Shown: positions 37,245 through 46,653 of the stretch, one piece after another | Position numbering within the stretch: position 1 is the first letter of the stretch | Layout: every line of letters starts with the position of its first letter | NCBI RefSeq assembly: GCF_017353255.1 | Contig: NZ_JAFMYU010000026.1 | Location: 24,400-88,399, forward strand | Reading direction: 5' to 3' | Length of the DNA stretch: 64,000 nucleotides | Source of the DNA: Fibrella aquatilis | GTDB lineage: Bacteria > Bacteroidota > Bacteroidia > Cytophagales > Spirosomataceae | The notes under the pieces: model-generated | What the model was told of the DNA's origin: nothing | Seen by the model: only the letters and a program-made list of their open reading frames with translations | Database searches by the model: none | Made by a program: the position numbers and the translations under genes

Positions 37245-40200
37245 GAATGTCAACTTCTTCTGGTTGTGGAAACGTGTCTAACTGATGAGCCAGATTCTCG
37301 GTCAGGGAATCACTTTCTTCGTCCTGGATCATTTTTCGGCCGTCGGCTAGTGAGCCGAATATGACGTACAGACCGGGGATGATGATGACCCCGAAAAACG
37401 TACCGAACAGCATACCCCCCATGGCCGATGCGCCGATGGTTCGGTTGCCAATGGCCCCAGCCCCCGTGGCGCTAATCAATGGAATAAGACCGGCCACGAA
37501 GGCAAACGAGGTCATCAGGATAGGCCGGAAACGGACTTTGGCCCCTTCAATGGCGGCATCTATAATGGTGGCTCCCTGCTGCCGCTTCTGCACCGCAAAC
37601 TCCACAATCAGTACGGCGTTTTTACCCAGCAGACCCACCAGCATGATCAGGCCGATTTGGGCGTAGATGTTGTTTTCCAGCCCCATAAGCTTCAGCAGCA
37701 GGAACGAACCAAATACCCCCACCGGCAACGAAAACACGACCGCCAACGGAATAATGAAGCTCTCGTACTGCGCGGCCAGCACCATATACACAAAGGCCAG
37801 CACGATCAGGAACACATACAGCGACTCGTTGCCCCGGATCGATTCGTCATACGAAAGCCCCTCGAAGGCAATGTCGTAGCCCTTGGGTAACGTCTTGGCC
37901 GACACCTCCCGAATGGCCTGAATAGCGTCGGCGGTGGTGTAGCCTTTGGCCGGAAGCCCCTGAATAGCTGCGGAGTTGTAGAGGTTGAACCGCGTAATTT
38001 CATTGGGTCCCTGCCCTTTTTTCAGGGTCATAAACGACGAGTAGGGTACCATTTCGCCGGCGTCGTTTTTCACAAACAGCTTCAGCAAATCAGAAGGCAA
38101 CCGCCGGAAACTGGGGTCCGACTGCACATACACTTTAAAGAACTGGTTGTATTTGATAAAGCCCTGTTCGTAGGTACTGCCAATGAGGATGTTCAGGTTG
38201 TCCATCGCCTTGCCGATAGACACGCCTTTTTGCATGGCCAGGTTATTATCAATCTCCAGTTCGTACTGCGGGTAGTTGGCAGCAAAGAAGGTAAACAGGC
38301 CGGTAAGCTCTTTGCGCTTGCCCAGGTCGTCCATAAACTGCTTGTTGATCTTGTCGAACTCGCGGTAATCGGTGTCGGTGGTTTTGTCCAGCAGACGCAT
38401 CGAAAAGCCCCCAGACGTACCGAAACCAGGAATGGCGGGTGGCTCGAAGAACTCGACGGTGGCACCCAGCCCCTTCGACTTCTCCTCCAGCTCTTCCATG
38501 ATCTCCTTCACATTCTTGTCACGGTCTGACCAGGGTTTCAGGTTGATCAGGCACGTGCCGGCGTTGGAACCCCGGCCTTCGGTCATGATCTCGTAACCGG
38601 CTAAGGATGAGATAGATTCGATACCCGGAACGCCCTCGCAGATCTTCTGGAGCCGCCGCGACACCTCGTTGGTTTTTTCCAGCGTAGACCCTGGCGGTGT
38701 CTGGATAATGGCGTAAATCGTGCTCTGGTCTTCGTTCGGGATGAAGCCTGCGGGCAGGATTTTGTTCACCAGCACGATACCCGCGCAGAACGCCAGCAGA
38801 ACGCCAAACGTGACTACGCGCCGGTTCACGATTAGCCGCAACAGGCCCACATACCAGCCTGTCATCTTGTCGAAACCCTGGTTGAACTTGTCGATGCCTC
38901 TGGCCAGGATGTTCTTTTTGCGAGCGTGACCGTGGTGATTTTTCAGCAGCATGGCGCACAGCACGGGCGTCAGCGTGAGGGCAATCAGGGCCGAAATCAC
39001 GATGGAACTGGCCATGGTGATAGAAAACTGCCGGTAGAACGTACCCACCGGACCCGACATGAACGAGATGGGCAGGAACACCGACACCATCACCAGCGTA
39101 ATGGCAATAATGGCCCCGCTGATTTCGCCAAGCACTTCCCGAACCGCGCCAAAGGGCGTCATGTACGGTTTTTCTTCCATCTTGGCGTGCACGGCCTCGA
39201 CCACCACAATGGCATCGTCGACCACAATACCGATGGCGAGCACCAGGGCAAAGAGCGTGATGAGGTTGATGGACAGCCCAAACGCCTGGATCACGAAAAA
39301 GGCCCCGATCAGCGATACCGGCACGGCCAGAATCGGGATCAGTGTAGACCGCCAGTCGCCCAGGAAGATAAATACTACCAGGGCCACCAGGATGAAGGCG
39401 TCGCGCAGGGTGTCGATTACCTGCTCGATAGACGCGTCGAGAAACTGCGACACGTCGTAGCTGATTTTATAGTCTACCCCCGGTGGAAACGAGGCTTTCA
39501 TCACCTCCAGCTTCTGCTTTACTTCCGCAATCACGTCGCTGGCGTTGCTGCCGTAGTTTTGCCGCAGCACAATAGCCGCCGAGGCGTGACCGTCGAGGTT
39601 AGAGTAGATGTCGAAAAATTCGCTGCCCAGTTCAACGCGGGCAATGTCGCGCAGGTGGATGCTTTCGCCCTGCGCATTGGCCCGGACAATGATGCTCTCG
39701 TACTCTTCCGGCTTGTTGTACCGGCCTTTGTAGGTGAGCACGTATTCCAGCGACTGCGCCGCAATACCCGAGCTTTGCCCAATCCGTCCGGGCCGACCAA
39801 TGATGCTTTGCTCACCAATGGCCTTCATCACCTCTTCTGTCGAAATGCTGTAGGCCCGCATCCGTTCGGGGTTGAGCCAAACGCGCATGGCATACCGCCG
39901 ACTACCCAATATCTGCGCCCGGGCAATACCCCGCGTCCGCTGGATTTCGGGGATCATTTTCACGGTGGCGTAGTTGAACAGGAATTTTTCGTCGATGCTT
40001 TTTTCTTTGGAATAGAGGTTGACGTACATCAGCATACTAGGCTGAATGGGCGTGATAATAACCCCCTCACGCTGAACCAGTTCGGGCAGCAGGGGCATCA
40101 CCTGGTCAACCCGCGTTTTCACCCGGATTACGGCGTCGTTGGGGTCAGTGCCGGGTTCAAAAATGATCCGCAGGGTGGCCTCACCGGCAGAGGTGGCGTC

Positions 40201-40440
40201 GGTGGCGATATAGCGCATATCCTGCACCCCGTTGATGGCCTGTTCAAGCGTAATCAGCGTGGACTTCACCAGTACGTCGGCGCTTGATCCGGGATAAGCA
40301 ATAAAGATGTTTACCGTGGTGGGGGCAATATCCGGGAATTGCGAAATAGGTAATTTCTTAATAGCCAGTATACCGATAAAGACAATCATGACCGATATCA
40401 CAATCGCGAATACCGGCCTGCGTATGAATTTTGAGAACAT
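37234..40440 (-). CDS. RND multidrug efflux pump, AcrB/HAE1 family
   Basis: 1,068 residues from ATG 40438-40440 (MFSKFIRRPVFAIVISVMIV); a frame extension to 40518 is intergenic repeat. Twelve membrane helices and two large periplasmic loops. Family marks: PDIAPTTVNI, LGDWRSTLIPILAVPVSLIG, the proton-relay segment LVLAIGIVVDDAIVVVEAV (Asp-Asp), FIPNEDQSTIYAIIQTPPGS and GLLGKNAVLIVEFAVQKR with the relay Lys region. It expels hydrophobic compounds using the proton gradient, together with the adaptor and outer-membrane factor beside it. The order adaptor - pump - outer-membrane factor is standard; no local regulator is visible. Confidence 0.95.
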   Translation of the reverse strand: MFSKFIRRPVFAIVISVMIVFIGILAIKKLPISQFPDIAPTTVNIFIAYPGSSADVLVKSTLITLEQAINGVQDMRYIATDATSAGEATLRIIFEPGTDPNDAVIRVKTRVDQVMPLLPELVQREGVIITPIQPSMLMYVNLYSKEKSIDEKFLFNYATVKMIPEIQRTRGIARAQILGSRRYAMRVWLNPERMRAYSISTEEVMKAIGEQSIIGRPGRIGQSSGIAAQSLEYVLTYKGRYNKPEEYESIIVRANAQGESIHLRDIARVELGSEFFDIYSNLDGHASAAIVLRQNYGSNASDVIAEVKQKLEVMKASFPPGVDYKISYDVSQFLDASIEQVIDTLRDAFILVALVVFIFLGDWRSTLIPILAVPVSLIGAFFVIQAFGLSINLITLFALVLAIGIVVDDAIVVVEAVHAKMEEKPYMTPFGAVREVLGEISGAIIAITLVMVSVFLPISFMSGPVGTFYRQFSITMASSIVISALIALTLTPVLCAMLLKNHHGHARKKNILARGIDKFNQGFDKMTGWYVGLLRLIVNRRVVTFGVLLAFCAGIVLVNKILPAGFIPNEDQSTIYAIIQTPPGSTLEKTNEVSRRLQKICEGVPGIESISSLAGYEIMTEGRGSNAGTCLINLKPWSDRDKNVKEIMEELEEKSKGLGATVEFFEPPAIPGFGTSGGFSMRLLDKTTDTDYREFDKINKQFMDDLGKRKELTGLFTFFAANYPQYELEIDNNLAMQKGVSIGKAMDNLNILIGSTYEQGFIKYNQFFKVYVQSDPSFRRLPSDLLKLFVKNDAGEMVPYSSFMTLKKGQGPNEITRFNLYNSAAIQGLPAKGYTTADAIQAIREVSAKTLPKGYDIAFEGLSYDESIRGNESLYVFLIVLAFVYMVLAAQYESFIIPLAVVFSLPVGVFGSFLLLKLMGLENNIYAQIGLIMLVGLLGKNAVLIVEFAVQKRQQGATIIDAAIEGAKVRFRPILMTSFAFVAGLIPLISATGAGAIGNRTIGASAMGGMLFGTFFGVIIIPGLYVIFGSLADGRKMIQDEESDSLTENLAHQLDTFPQPEEVDIHEQ

Positions 40441-40460
40441 AACGTTTTTGTTAATTAATG

Positions 40461-40551
40461 AACAATGTACAATGACTTGGAAAACACTAATCCGAAGCAA
40501 AAGCTCATTGTACCGCATCGGCGGACCGATTGTGCATTATACATTGTATAT
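40461..40551. repeat. Composite inverted repeat inside the efflux operon
   Basis: Left part ACAATGTACAATGA (40462-40475) pairs with TCATTGTA at 40505 and with the ATTATACATTGTAT stretch near 40536-40549. The inner 34 bases at 40505-40538 match, in reverse complement, 63920-63953 with two differences. It lies between the adaptor and pump genes and so would be transcribed. Confidence 0.75.
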
Positions 40552-40557
40552 TATTTT

Positions 40558-41640
40558 TTACTCAGCATACAAACTCAGATGAGAAATAACCGCTTCAGGA
40601 TTTTCAAACTTGGGATGTATTTTTTCATTTTCTTTTACCTGACGCAGGCCTTCCAGCAAAATTCTGTCGTCTTTATTCAGTCCACTTTTAATGGCGAAAA
40701 TGTGTGGCAATTCGGCGGCAATCGTGATTTCCCGCGACCGGATTACGTTGTTTTTATCGACTACGTAGACGTACTTTTTTTCCAGCACTTCAAACGTCGC
40801 TTTCTGCGGAATAATGAGCGCATTTTTCAGTGGCACGGTCATGCGCACGTTACCCGTTTCGCCGTGGCGCAATAGCCCTTCGGGGTTGGGGAAGGTGGCC
40901 CGGAAAGCAATGTTGCCCGTCTCGTTGTTAAAATCGGCCTCAATTGTCTGCACCAGACCGGGATGCTTGAACAGCTCGTTGTTGGCCATCACCAGGCTCA
41001 CGTGCGTCATGTTGTCTTTCTGGGTGTGGGTCTTGAAATTGAGGTATTCGGCTTCCGGCACGTTGAAATACACCCACATCTTGCTGTTGTCCGACAGCGT
41101 TGTTAGCAGGTCGCCCTCATTGACGAGGCTACCCAGCCGCACCTGAAAATGGTCCATGATGCCGCTGAACGGCGCACTGATCGAGGTAAACTTCAGGTGC
41201 GTCTGTGCCAGCGACACGTCGGCTTTGGCTTTATCGAACTTGGCTTTGGCCAGCGCCAGCTCATTCTTGGACACGATATTGCTGTCGGCCAGTTGCTTGG
41301 TGTTCTTGTATTCAATGCCCACGTAGTTGGCCTCTGCCTGCGATTTTTGCAGTTCGGCGTTGTAGATCAGGGGCATAATCTGAAACATGGGTTGTCCCTG
41401 CCGCACTGACTGACCTTCGTCTACGTAGATTTTCTGGAGGTAGCCTTTTTCCAGCGCCCGCATCTCGATATGCTGAATGGCGTGAATCTGACACACATAG
41501 TCTTTGGCTACGGTCGTATCTTTTTTCAGTGGGCTGGTTACCAGAAATTCGGTTACTTCTTCTTTGGCTGATTCTTTTTTCGCGCAGCTTGTGGCCCACA
41601 ACACGGTGCACAGGCTGAGGAACAGGGGTATTCGTTTCAT
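40558..41640 (-). CDS. RND efflux periplasmic adaptor lipoprotein
   Basis: 360 residues. MKRIPLFLSLCTVLWATSC carries the lipobox ATSC. The membrane-fusion protein layout is clear: lipoyl-like half (ALEKGYLQKIYVDEGQSVRQ), alpha hairpin (about 105-150; LADSNIVSKNELALAKAKFD), second lipoyl half (TSISAPFSGIMDHFQVRLGS), beta-barrel (MWVYFNVPEAEYLNFKTHT, ADFNNETGNIAFRATFPNPE) and membrane-proximal domain. It links the inner-membrane pump to the outer-membrane channel. First gene of the operon, followed by the pump 117 bases later with a repeat element between. Confidence 0.93.
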   Translation of the reverse strand: MKRIPLFLSLCTVLWATSCAKKESAKEEVTEFLVTSPLKKDTTVAKDYVCQIHAIQHIEMRALEKGYLQKIYVDEGQSVRQGQPMFQIMPLIYNAELQKSQAEANYVGIEYKNTKQLADSNIVSKNELALAKAKFDKAKADVSLAQTHLKFTSISAPFSGIMDHFQVRLGSLVNEGDLLTTLSDNSKMWVYFNVPEAEYLNFKTHTQKDNMTHVSLVMANNELFKHPGLVQTIEADFNNETGNIAFRATFPNPEGLLRHGETGNVRMTVPLKNALIIPQKATFEVLEKKYVYVVDKNNVIRSREITIAAELPHIFAIKSGLNKDDRILLEGLRQVKENEKIHPKFENPEAVISHLSLYAE

Positions 41641-42324
41641 ATCTCTTGTTGAATGTCTTGTCTAGCCAGGCGTGTGAATAGAGCAAGACAAAGCACCACC
41701 CGTGAGATTATAACGGTATGAGAGAGACATTAAAAACTAGTAAAAAAGTGATAGCCAACCCCTGCTGTTATGGCTAGAAAACGGGGTTGTGGTCGGAATA
41801 ATACTATTTAATGTACTAATGGCACTATGGGTGAATAGTTATCAGCGCCGTGTCAATGCATGGGTGTATATGTGATTTGCCGAATGGGCGGCGGCAAAAG
41901 AAAGAGGTTAGGGTGAGTTGACAAATCATTACCTAGTGCCGGTTGATGAGTCCGTCGTTTAATCAAGAGCACAGGCGGTAAGAGACGCACTTTAAGCTTG
42001 TCTAACTGCTTATCCCGTAGGGATTTAATAGCGTAGCGTCGGTAGAAAATCGGCCCTGAATCGGTCCTGCGTGCCGTAGGTACGCGACCAACTAGCTGGT
42101 TGTAGCGTACCTACGGCACGCTGAGATAGGCAAACCCTACACTGTAGCTACCGACGCTGCGCTGTGATGTCCCGATGGGACAAACTGCCACACGATATGG
42201 AAAATAAGGCTACCTTTTTTTTCTGAAAGATCTTACCCAGATTGCCATTCCGACGGTAAGCTTAGCGTTAAGGTGCCTGTCGGCCTGTTAGCTTGTACCA
42301 TTCATCAAACCCTTTTACCGAGTC
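41641..42324. other. Intergenic region, 684 bases
   Basis: A large gap between the divergent efflux operon and the zinc-ribbon gene. 41641-42000 holds no ORF, stable stem or recognised promoter that I can support. 42010-42182 is a nested palindromic element, listed separately. Confidence 0.5.
42010..42182. repeat. Nested (double) inverted REP-like element
   Basis: Outer arms 42010-42045 and 42148-42182 pair; the AGCGTAGCGTCGGTAG / CTACCGACGCTGCGCT part matches at 15 of 16. Inside, 42069-42085 and 42105-42121 are perfect 17-base arms (GCGTGCCGTAGGTACGC) around a near-palindromic loop with ACTAGCTGGT. A third single copy of the outer unit lies at 33453-33488. This paired, inverted arrangement resembles the BIME organisation of REP elements. 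Confidence 0.85.
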
Positions 42325-42930
42325 ATGATTATTTACGGTTCGCGCGCCACGCACGTCACGTCGGCGCAAATTCCTTTTGCCACTTGCCCTGCCTGTGGCG
42401 ATAACCGCACGTTTTTGGCCAGCGTGTTTGCCCGCTATGCCCACGTTTTCTGGATACCGTTCTTTCCCATTGGAAAAGTGACCGTTGCCGAGTGCGAGCA
42501 TTGCAAAAAAACACTGGCCAAAGACGAAATGCCCGAACGGCTCAAAACGGCTGCTTTGGCTATTCAGTCAGACAGTAACACCCCTAAATGGACGTTTGCC
42601 GGGCTGGGCCTCATGGGCCTTATCATTGTCTTCAGCAGTATCAGCGGTAGTCAGCACGAAAAGGAAAAGCCCGCCCTGATGGCCTCGCCCATGGTGGGCG
42701 ACAAGTATGAGTACAAACTGGCGGGCGGCACCTATTCTATCCTGAAAGTAGCCCGCGTCACCCGCGACTCGGTCTATGTGTTTCCCAACCAATACGAGAT
42801 TGCCAAGAGCTACAAGCTGTATAAGATTGACGAGGATAAAAATTACAGCCAGGAAGAGGATGGCTACAGCAAAGCCGAGCTGCTGGAAAAATTCAAATCC
42901 GGCGACATAACGGACGTCAAAAGACCTTAA
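42325..42930 (+). CDS. Zinc-ribbon membrane protein
   Basis: 201 residues. The N-terminus has two Cys pairs, CPACGDNRTF and ECEHCKKTL, forming a zinc-ribbon, with HVFWIPFFPIGK between them, a pattern typical of the zinc-ribbon-15 type. One membrane helix follows at about 93-110 (FAGLGLMGLIIVFSSIS). The C-terminal 85 residues (KYEYKLAGGTYSILKVARVT, KLYKIDEDKNYSQEEDG) are soluble and probably beta-rich. The function is unknown. It stands alone between the palindromic region and the gene remnants. Confidence 0.8.
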   Translation: MIIYGSRATHVTSAQIPFATCPACGDNRTFLASVFARYAHVFWIPFFPIGKVTVAECEHCKKTLAKDEMPERLKTAALAIQSDSNTPKWTFAGLGLMGLIIVFSSISGSQHEKEKPALMASPMVGDKYEYKLAGGTYSILKVARVTRDSVYVFPNQYEIAKSYKLYKIDEDKNYSQEEDGYSKAELLEKFKSGDITDVKRP

Positions 42931-42978
42931 TTAGCGGACTGGTGGCCGATCTGCTAAGCAAATCGGCCACCAATACCG

Positions 42979-43065
42979 TTACGGCACGCTTTTAAACGCT
43001 GGGTCATCCACAAACGGCTGGCTGCGGATGCGCTTGCCGGTGGCTTTGAAGAGGGCGTTACCTAC
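42979..43065 (-). pseudogene. Remnant A: C-terminal tail of a molybdopterin dehydrogenase gene
   Basis: On the minus strand this encodes [20 protein letters not shown], then DPAFKSVP and a TAA stop (42979-42981). Bases 42986-43065 match 75 of 80 with the 3' end of the intact gene at 61209-61288. Homology stops abruptly at 43065 inside the gene body. Only about 28 codons remain and there is no start, so it is a fragment. It shares most substitutions with remnant B, not with the intact gene. See findings. Confidence 0.85.
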
Positions 43066-43111
43066 AGGGGAGATTAGGTTATAGCGGCTGGAAACGATAG
43101 CGTCAGTTGCC

Positions 43112-43967
43112 CTAAGCTATTTTGCGCTGAACATCGAGAACAAACTCTTCTGTCACATTGGCTAACCTGGCCGCTTGAGCCACTGTAAGTTCCATTGCTA
43201 GTGCTTCCTTAATGGTATCAGTTTTCACAGCTAGAATCCGTTGCTTCTCTGCATTGGCTGCTTCGGCATTTGTTGCGGTGACACGAGCAAAGTAGGCGCG
43301 TTCCTCAGGTGTCATCTTGCGGGTATCCAATTCATCGATGGCGCGGCGCAGCCATTCCTCGTCCCAAAAGGCGGGGTACTGTGTGGGGTCAGTGGTATGC
43401 AGCGTTTTCATAGTGTAGACCAGTTTGTCTAAGTCGGTTTGTATCTGCGCTACCGACTTATTGAATTTAGCTAACTCTACTGTGATGAACGACATCTGGC
43501 TATCAATGATTTCACCGGCCTCGCTTCGTAAGTTGGCCACTGTATGGAAATGAGTTGTGGCAAGAATATTCTTCTCCAGAAAAGCAATAGCGTAAATCTT
43601 TGGTAGGCCAGCGTAGTCAAACTCACCTCGTTCAACTAGTGTATTGAACTTGTGAAGTGCGTAAAAGCGGTCCGCCGCCGCGGTTCATTCGTTGAATGAA
43701 GTGTGGCGCATAGCCTATCTGCATTTCAACGATAAATTGGCTACCCTTCTCGTCGGTGCAGGAAAGGTCAAATATACCAGAACGGCTATCGATGGTCAGT
43801 GCTTCAAAGGCGTTCTTGTCGAACGTTACCTCTTTGATAGGCACGTCTGACTTAATAAGGGCTTGTAGGGCTGTACGTAGAAAGAGTGTATCAGTTTCTT
43901 TGCCAAATGTAGCCTTGAAGCCATAATCAGAAATAATCGGGATGTATATACCTGTGCCAGTTTCCAT
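43112..43967 (-). pseudogene. Rpn/PD-(D/E)XK nuclease-transposase family gene, frameshifted
   Basis: The frame from ATG 43965-43967 (METGTGIYIPIISDYGFKAT) runs to MNRGGG and then hits an early stop. Shifting one base at the repeated GGC tract near 43672-43683 restores a continuous product: AADRFYALHKFNTLVERGEF, DYAGLPKIYAIAFLEK, then VANLRSEAGEIIDS to VLDVQRKIA at 43112. The restored protein of about 285 residues matches the PD-(D/E)XK transposase/nuclease family (nuclease residues in GIFDLSC and FIVEMQ), with a charged C-terminal region. Rpn relatives promote recombination and act in phage defence or mobility. It lies between the two remnants. The frameshift is either a mutation or slippage at a three-base repeat; a sequencing error cannot be excluded. 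Confidence 0.8.
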
Positions 43968-43974
43968 ATAGCAA

Positions 43975-43996
43975 AACTAAGTCAAATTACTTAGTT
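43975..43996. promoter_or_regulatory. 8-bp inverted repeat upstream of the Rpn-like gene
   Basis: AACTAAGT, a 6-base spacer and ACTTAGTT, 7 bases before the start of the Rpn-like gene (minus strand). It could be an operator or part of a terminator of the upstream small gene. No supporting factor is known. Confidence 0.3.
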
Positions 43997-44052
43997 GGCT
44001 GGCCTGTCAGTGGAGCCACTAATGGTACTCGTGTGCGCACAAAAAAACTGGA

Positions 44053-44421
44053 CTATCTGGAATTTATTACAAGGCTTGACTTAGCAAGTATCTGCTGTAG
44101 CGTGAGTACCAATTGGCCGAAACGGGTATCATCAATATCAAAATAGATTTCTAATTCAGCGCATTCTAAATTTTGTGTACCTGCCTTATTCAACCAGATA
44201 TGAATGCGAGTTCGCTCTATCACAACCTGTTCAACACCATCATAGCATCCTTGGATTTGGTCGTTTCGTTCACAATAAATTGGCTGATCTGACTTTTCGA
44301 AGTGAGAACTTTGAAGCATAAATTGCTCAGCCGGTTGCTGTTCGTTATCAACAAATCCCACTGTAAGAACCTCATTCTCTTCAACAGTAGATACTGTATT
44401 TGCTTGAAATTTTACGTTCAT
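44053..44421 (-). CDS. Probable Imm10-family immunity protein
   Basis: 122 residues, cytoplasmic, no signal peptide. The string YCERNDQIQGCYDGVEQVVI, followed by ERTRIHIWL, GTQNLECAELEIYFDIDD and FGQLVLTLQQIL, matches what I know of immunity protein 10 (ERxDQ - GGVE - vtl.r - iefdid - l..il). Imm10 proteins neutralise toxins of polymorphic systems in the producing cell. No toxin lies next to it: the neighbours are a broken Rpn-like gene and the dehydrogenase remnants. The only RHS toxin in the window (47881) has its own candidate immunity gene. So it may be an orphan immunity gene left by, or gained against, another toxin. The assignment rests on motif memory, not on a search. Confidence 0.6.
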   Translation of the reverse strand: MNVKFQANTVSTVEENEVLTVGFVDNEQQPAEQFMLQSSHFEKSDQPIYCERNDQIQGCYDGVEQVVIERTRIHIWLNKAGTQNLECAELEIYFDIDDTRFGQLVLTLQQILAKSSLVINSR

Positions 44422-44469
44422 ATGTCTGATAATCAGTAGATTGCTAGCAGGAAATGCGATTAATTCAAA

Positions 44470-44537
44470 TGTGTGCCTTGACGTTTTTTGTCATCCATAC
44501 AAATTAGAGGAGATGACAAAAAACGTCAAGGCACACA
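44470..44537. terminator. Perfect 26-bp-arm hairpin between the Imm10-like gene and remnant B
   Basis: Arms 44470-44495 and 44512-44537 are exact reverse complements (core GTGCCTTGACGTTTTTTGTC) with a 16-base loop. It could act as a bidirectional terminator upstream of the immunity gene, or as a mobile-element-type end. The arms are unlike the other palindromes in the window. Confidence 0.7.
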
Positions 44538-44560
44538 CTCGAGCTAGCTAACGCTAAACG

Positions 44561-44719
44561 TTAAACTTCCCCTTTAAACGCTGGGTCTTCCACAAACGGC
44601 TGGCTGCGGATGCGCTTGCCGGTGGCTTTGAAGAGGGCGTTGCCCACGGCGGCACCGGTGGGGGGGAGGGCTGGTTCGCCGAGGCCCGTGGGGTCGATGC
44701 CGTTGTCGACGAAATGGAC
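44561..44719 (-). pseudogene. Remnant B: longer C-terminal tail of a molybdopterin dehydrogenase gene
   Basis: The minus strand encodes [20 protein letters not shown], then [32 protein letters not shown] and a TAA stop (44561-44563). Bases 44573-44719 align without gaps to 61214-61360 of the intact gene with 9 differences in 147, mostly at third codon positions. Homology ends exactly at 44719, five bases before the stop codon of the next gene. It has no start and no upstream body. The synonymous pattern suggests that the sequence was once part of a functional gene. Confidence 0.88.
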
Positions 44720-44724
44720 CAAAT

Positions 44725-46653
44725 TTATTTGAGCACAGTTAGCGTTCCGCTGTAGCGGTGAGGTAAACTGGGTTGCACAATCACGTAGCTGTAGACGTTT
44801 GCGGCAACGACTTCGCCTCTGTACGTGCCATCCCAGGGCGAGTCATATCCAGTTGACTGAAAAACCAGTTCACCCCAGCGGTTATAGACATATACCTCGC
44901 AACCGGGCGAACGATTAATATTAATAATCTCCCATCGGTCGTTGAGGCCGTCATGGTTGGGCGAGAACGCGTTGGGTATAAATAATCGATCTGTCGGGCA
45001 GTCAATATTATAGCTAACCACCTGCATACTAGAGCGGGTGAGGCAGTTATGTTCCGAAAAAACATTGACGTAATAACTGCCCGTGTCACGAAGCATCAGA
45101 GACCATTTTGTACCCACAATTTTCCCGTTGTGCATCCACTGATAACGCCAGTCGGCATTTTCTGTAGTGGTTATGCGCATCGAATCTTTTGGACAAATCA
45201 TACTTTGACCCAGCAACGGCAAAACGGGTAAAGGCCATTTGTCTACACTGACACTGTCTGATAGTAGACCACAGGTGCTGGTGCCAACTTTTCCCTTCAG
45301 CTTATATATCCCCGATTGACGGGCTGTAAGCTTAGGCCCAGTAGCGGTCAATTCGCCATTTCGGTACCATTCGTAGGCAATTGAATTGGCGACTGGGGCA
45401 GTAAGCAAAACGGAATCACCTGCACAGAAGCCTTTTGCCTGTGCCGTTATCGATAGTCTGGTGTTGGCAGGCATAATGGTTATGGCCACAGGTTTTGAGG
45501 CAGTGTCGCCCGCACATTGCGTAGCTAAGCTCTTCACAACAACATATTGCCCTGGCTTATCTACCACCAATTTGCTGGCTGTTGCCCCTTTGGCATTGTC
45601 GCCATCTTGTTGCCATTGAAACGCCCAGCTAGGATCATTGAGCGTCTCTAAGGTGATAGTTTGGCCAGGGCAAATGGTTAGTTGTTCTACCGGTTGCCCC
45701 AGGTAGGTGATCACGGCCGGACTTATTGCTTGTTTTGGACAGTCGATAACAGGCAGTTGAAACTCATGGCGAACCGAACCAATTTTTTGACCCTTGCGGT
45801 ATTCATCTACCTGCACTACAAACACGAAAACGCCAAGCTGACTGGCCCGTACTGTGAGTTGCCCGGTTCGAGCATCAATACGAAGTGGAACCGGTCCCGG
45901 AATGATAGACGCTAATGAATAGCCAGGTGCCCAGTTGGCAAGCGGGTACGGCCCAGCCTCTGGTATTTCGTAGGGAAAAGCCAGCGTAGATATGCCTTCA
46001 TAGGGTGTTACCAGGCTATAGCGAAGCTCATCACCATCGGCATCAGCGGCCGAGAAATCGAAAGTAAACGTCCGGTTCAGACAAACATAATCGCCATTGA
46101 GCGTTGAAAATTCAGGACTTGAATACGTGATGGGCCGGCCGTTTTGGAATAACGCCGGGAACTCTGAGTAGAGGAGAATATTGGCATTTCTGGGATCAGA
46201 TAGGTTAGAGACGGCCCCGTTCCGACAGCAACGATCCCAGACCATATAATACCCTCCCGCATCGGCATAATCGGCTTCGCGGAGTTGAAGGTTAAGGACG
46301 AATCGGTACTCACGAGTCCGGAAGCGTAGTTTTTTAGCACATGCCTGATTGTCATAAATCAGATCGCGTATGGTGTTGGTGGTGAGTGTAGCCACATATA
46401 CCTCCTTGTTGTCGCGCTTGCGGAATAGCTTGATATAGTTTGGGTTGGAACGTATATCATCTAAATCCTGCGCTGACATGTTCTCCAAATCGGCGTATAG
46501 GTTTAAATAGAGCTGGTAGTTAGCCGACCCAGTGACTGGACGCAGGCCAATGCATCCACCAAAAATGTGGCTGGCTCTGGCTGTCAACATTATTCCAGAA
46601 TTGAGTATGCCGAGTAGAGTCACTATACGTACAAACTGTAGGGCACGGACCAT
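44725..46653 (-). CDS. Secreted protein with gliding-motility-type (T9SS type B) C-terminal domain
   Basis: 642 residues. Signal peptide ends near MLTARASH; the mature start [12 protein letters not shown] is typical of this Bacteroidota group. An N-terminal beta-rich region (about 30-280) contains [14 protein letters not shown] sequence ([17 protein letters not shown]), followed by PKD/Ig-like modules (about 310-545; [33 protein letters not shown]). The C-terminus, [18 protein letters not shown] to YSGTLTVLK, is a CHU_C / T9SS type B sorting domain. Such proteins are exported by the type IX system; some form adhesins. The stop codon begins five bases after remnant B, so its 3' end marks the junction of the accessory segment. 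Confidence 0.88.
   Translation of the reverse strand: MVRALQFVRIVTLLGILNSGIMLTARASHIFGGCIGLRPVTGSANYQLYLNLYADLENMSAQDLDDIRSNPNYIKLFRKRDNKEVYVATLTTNTIRDLIYDNQACAKKLRFRTREYRFVLNLQLREADYADAGGYYMVWDRCCRNGAVSNLSDPRNANILLYSEFPALFQNGRPITYSSPEFSTLNGDYVCLNRTFTFDFSAADADGDELRYSLVTPYEGISTLAFPYEIPEAGPYPLANWAPGYSLASIIPGPVPLRIDARTGQLTVRASQLGVFVFVVQVDEYRKGQKIGSVRHEFQLPVIDCPKQAISPAVITYLGQPVEQLTICPGQTITLETLNDPSWAFQWQQDGDNAKGATASKLVVDKPGQYVVVKSLATQCAGDTASKPVAITIMPANTRLSITAQAKGFCAGDSVLLTAPVANSIAYEWYRNGELTATGPKLTARQSGIYKLKGKVGTSTCGLLSDSVSVDKWPLPVLPLLGQSMICPKDSMRITTTENADWRYQWMHNGKIVGTKWSLMLRDTGSYYVNVFSEHNCLTRSSMQVVSYNIDCPTDRLFIPNAFSPNHDGLNDRWEIININRSPGCEVYVYNRWGELVFQSTGYDSPWDGTYRGEVVAANVYSYVIVQPSLPHRYSGTLTVLK

Noticed and set aside
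38926..40287. A 453-codon open frame on the plus strand opposite the RND pump
   Set aside because: Antisense shadow of a clearly conserved AcrB-type gene; the product is His/Arg/Gln-rich without any domain.
40307..40875. Plus-strand frames across the composite repeat in the efflux operon
   Set aside because: They translate repeat DNA (IVHYTLYIIF-type) and antisense of the adaptor gene.
42979..44719. Remnants A and B considered as real small genes
   Set aside because: No start codons and abrupt loss of homology; they are gene tails.
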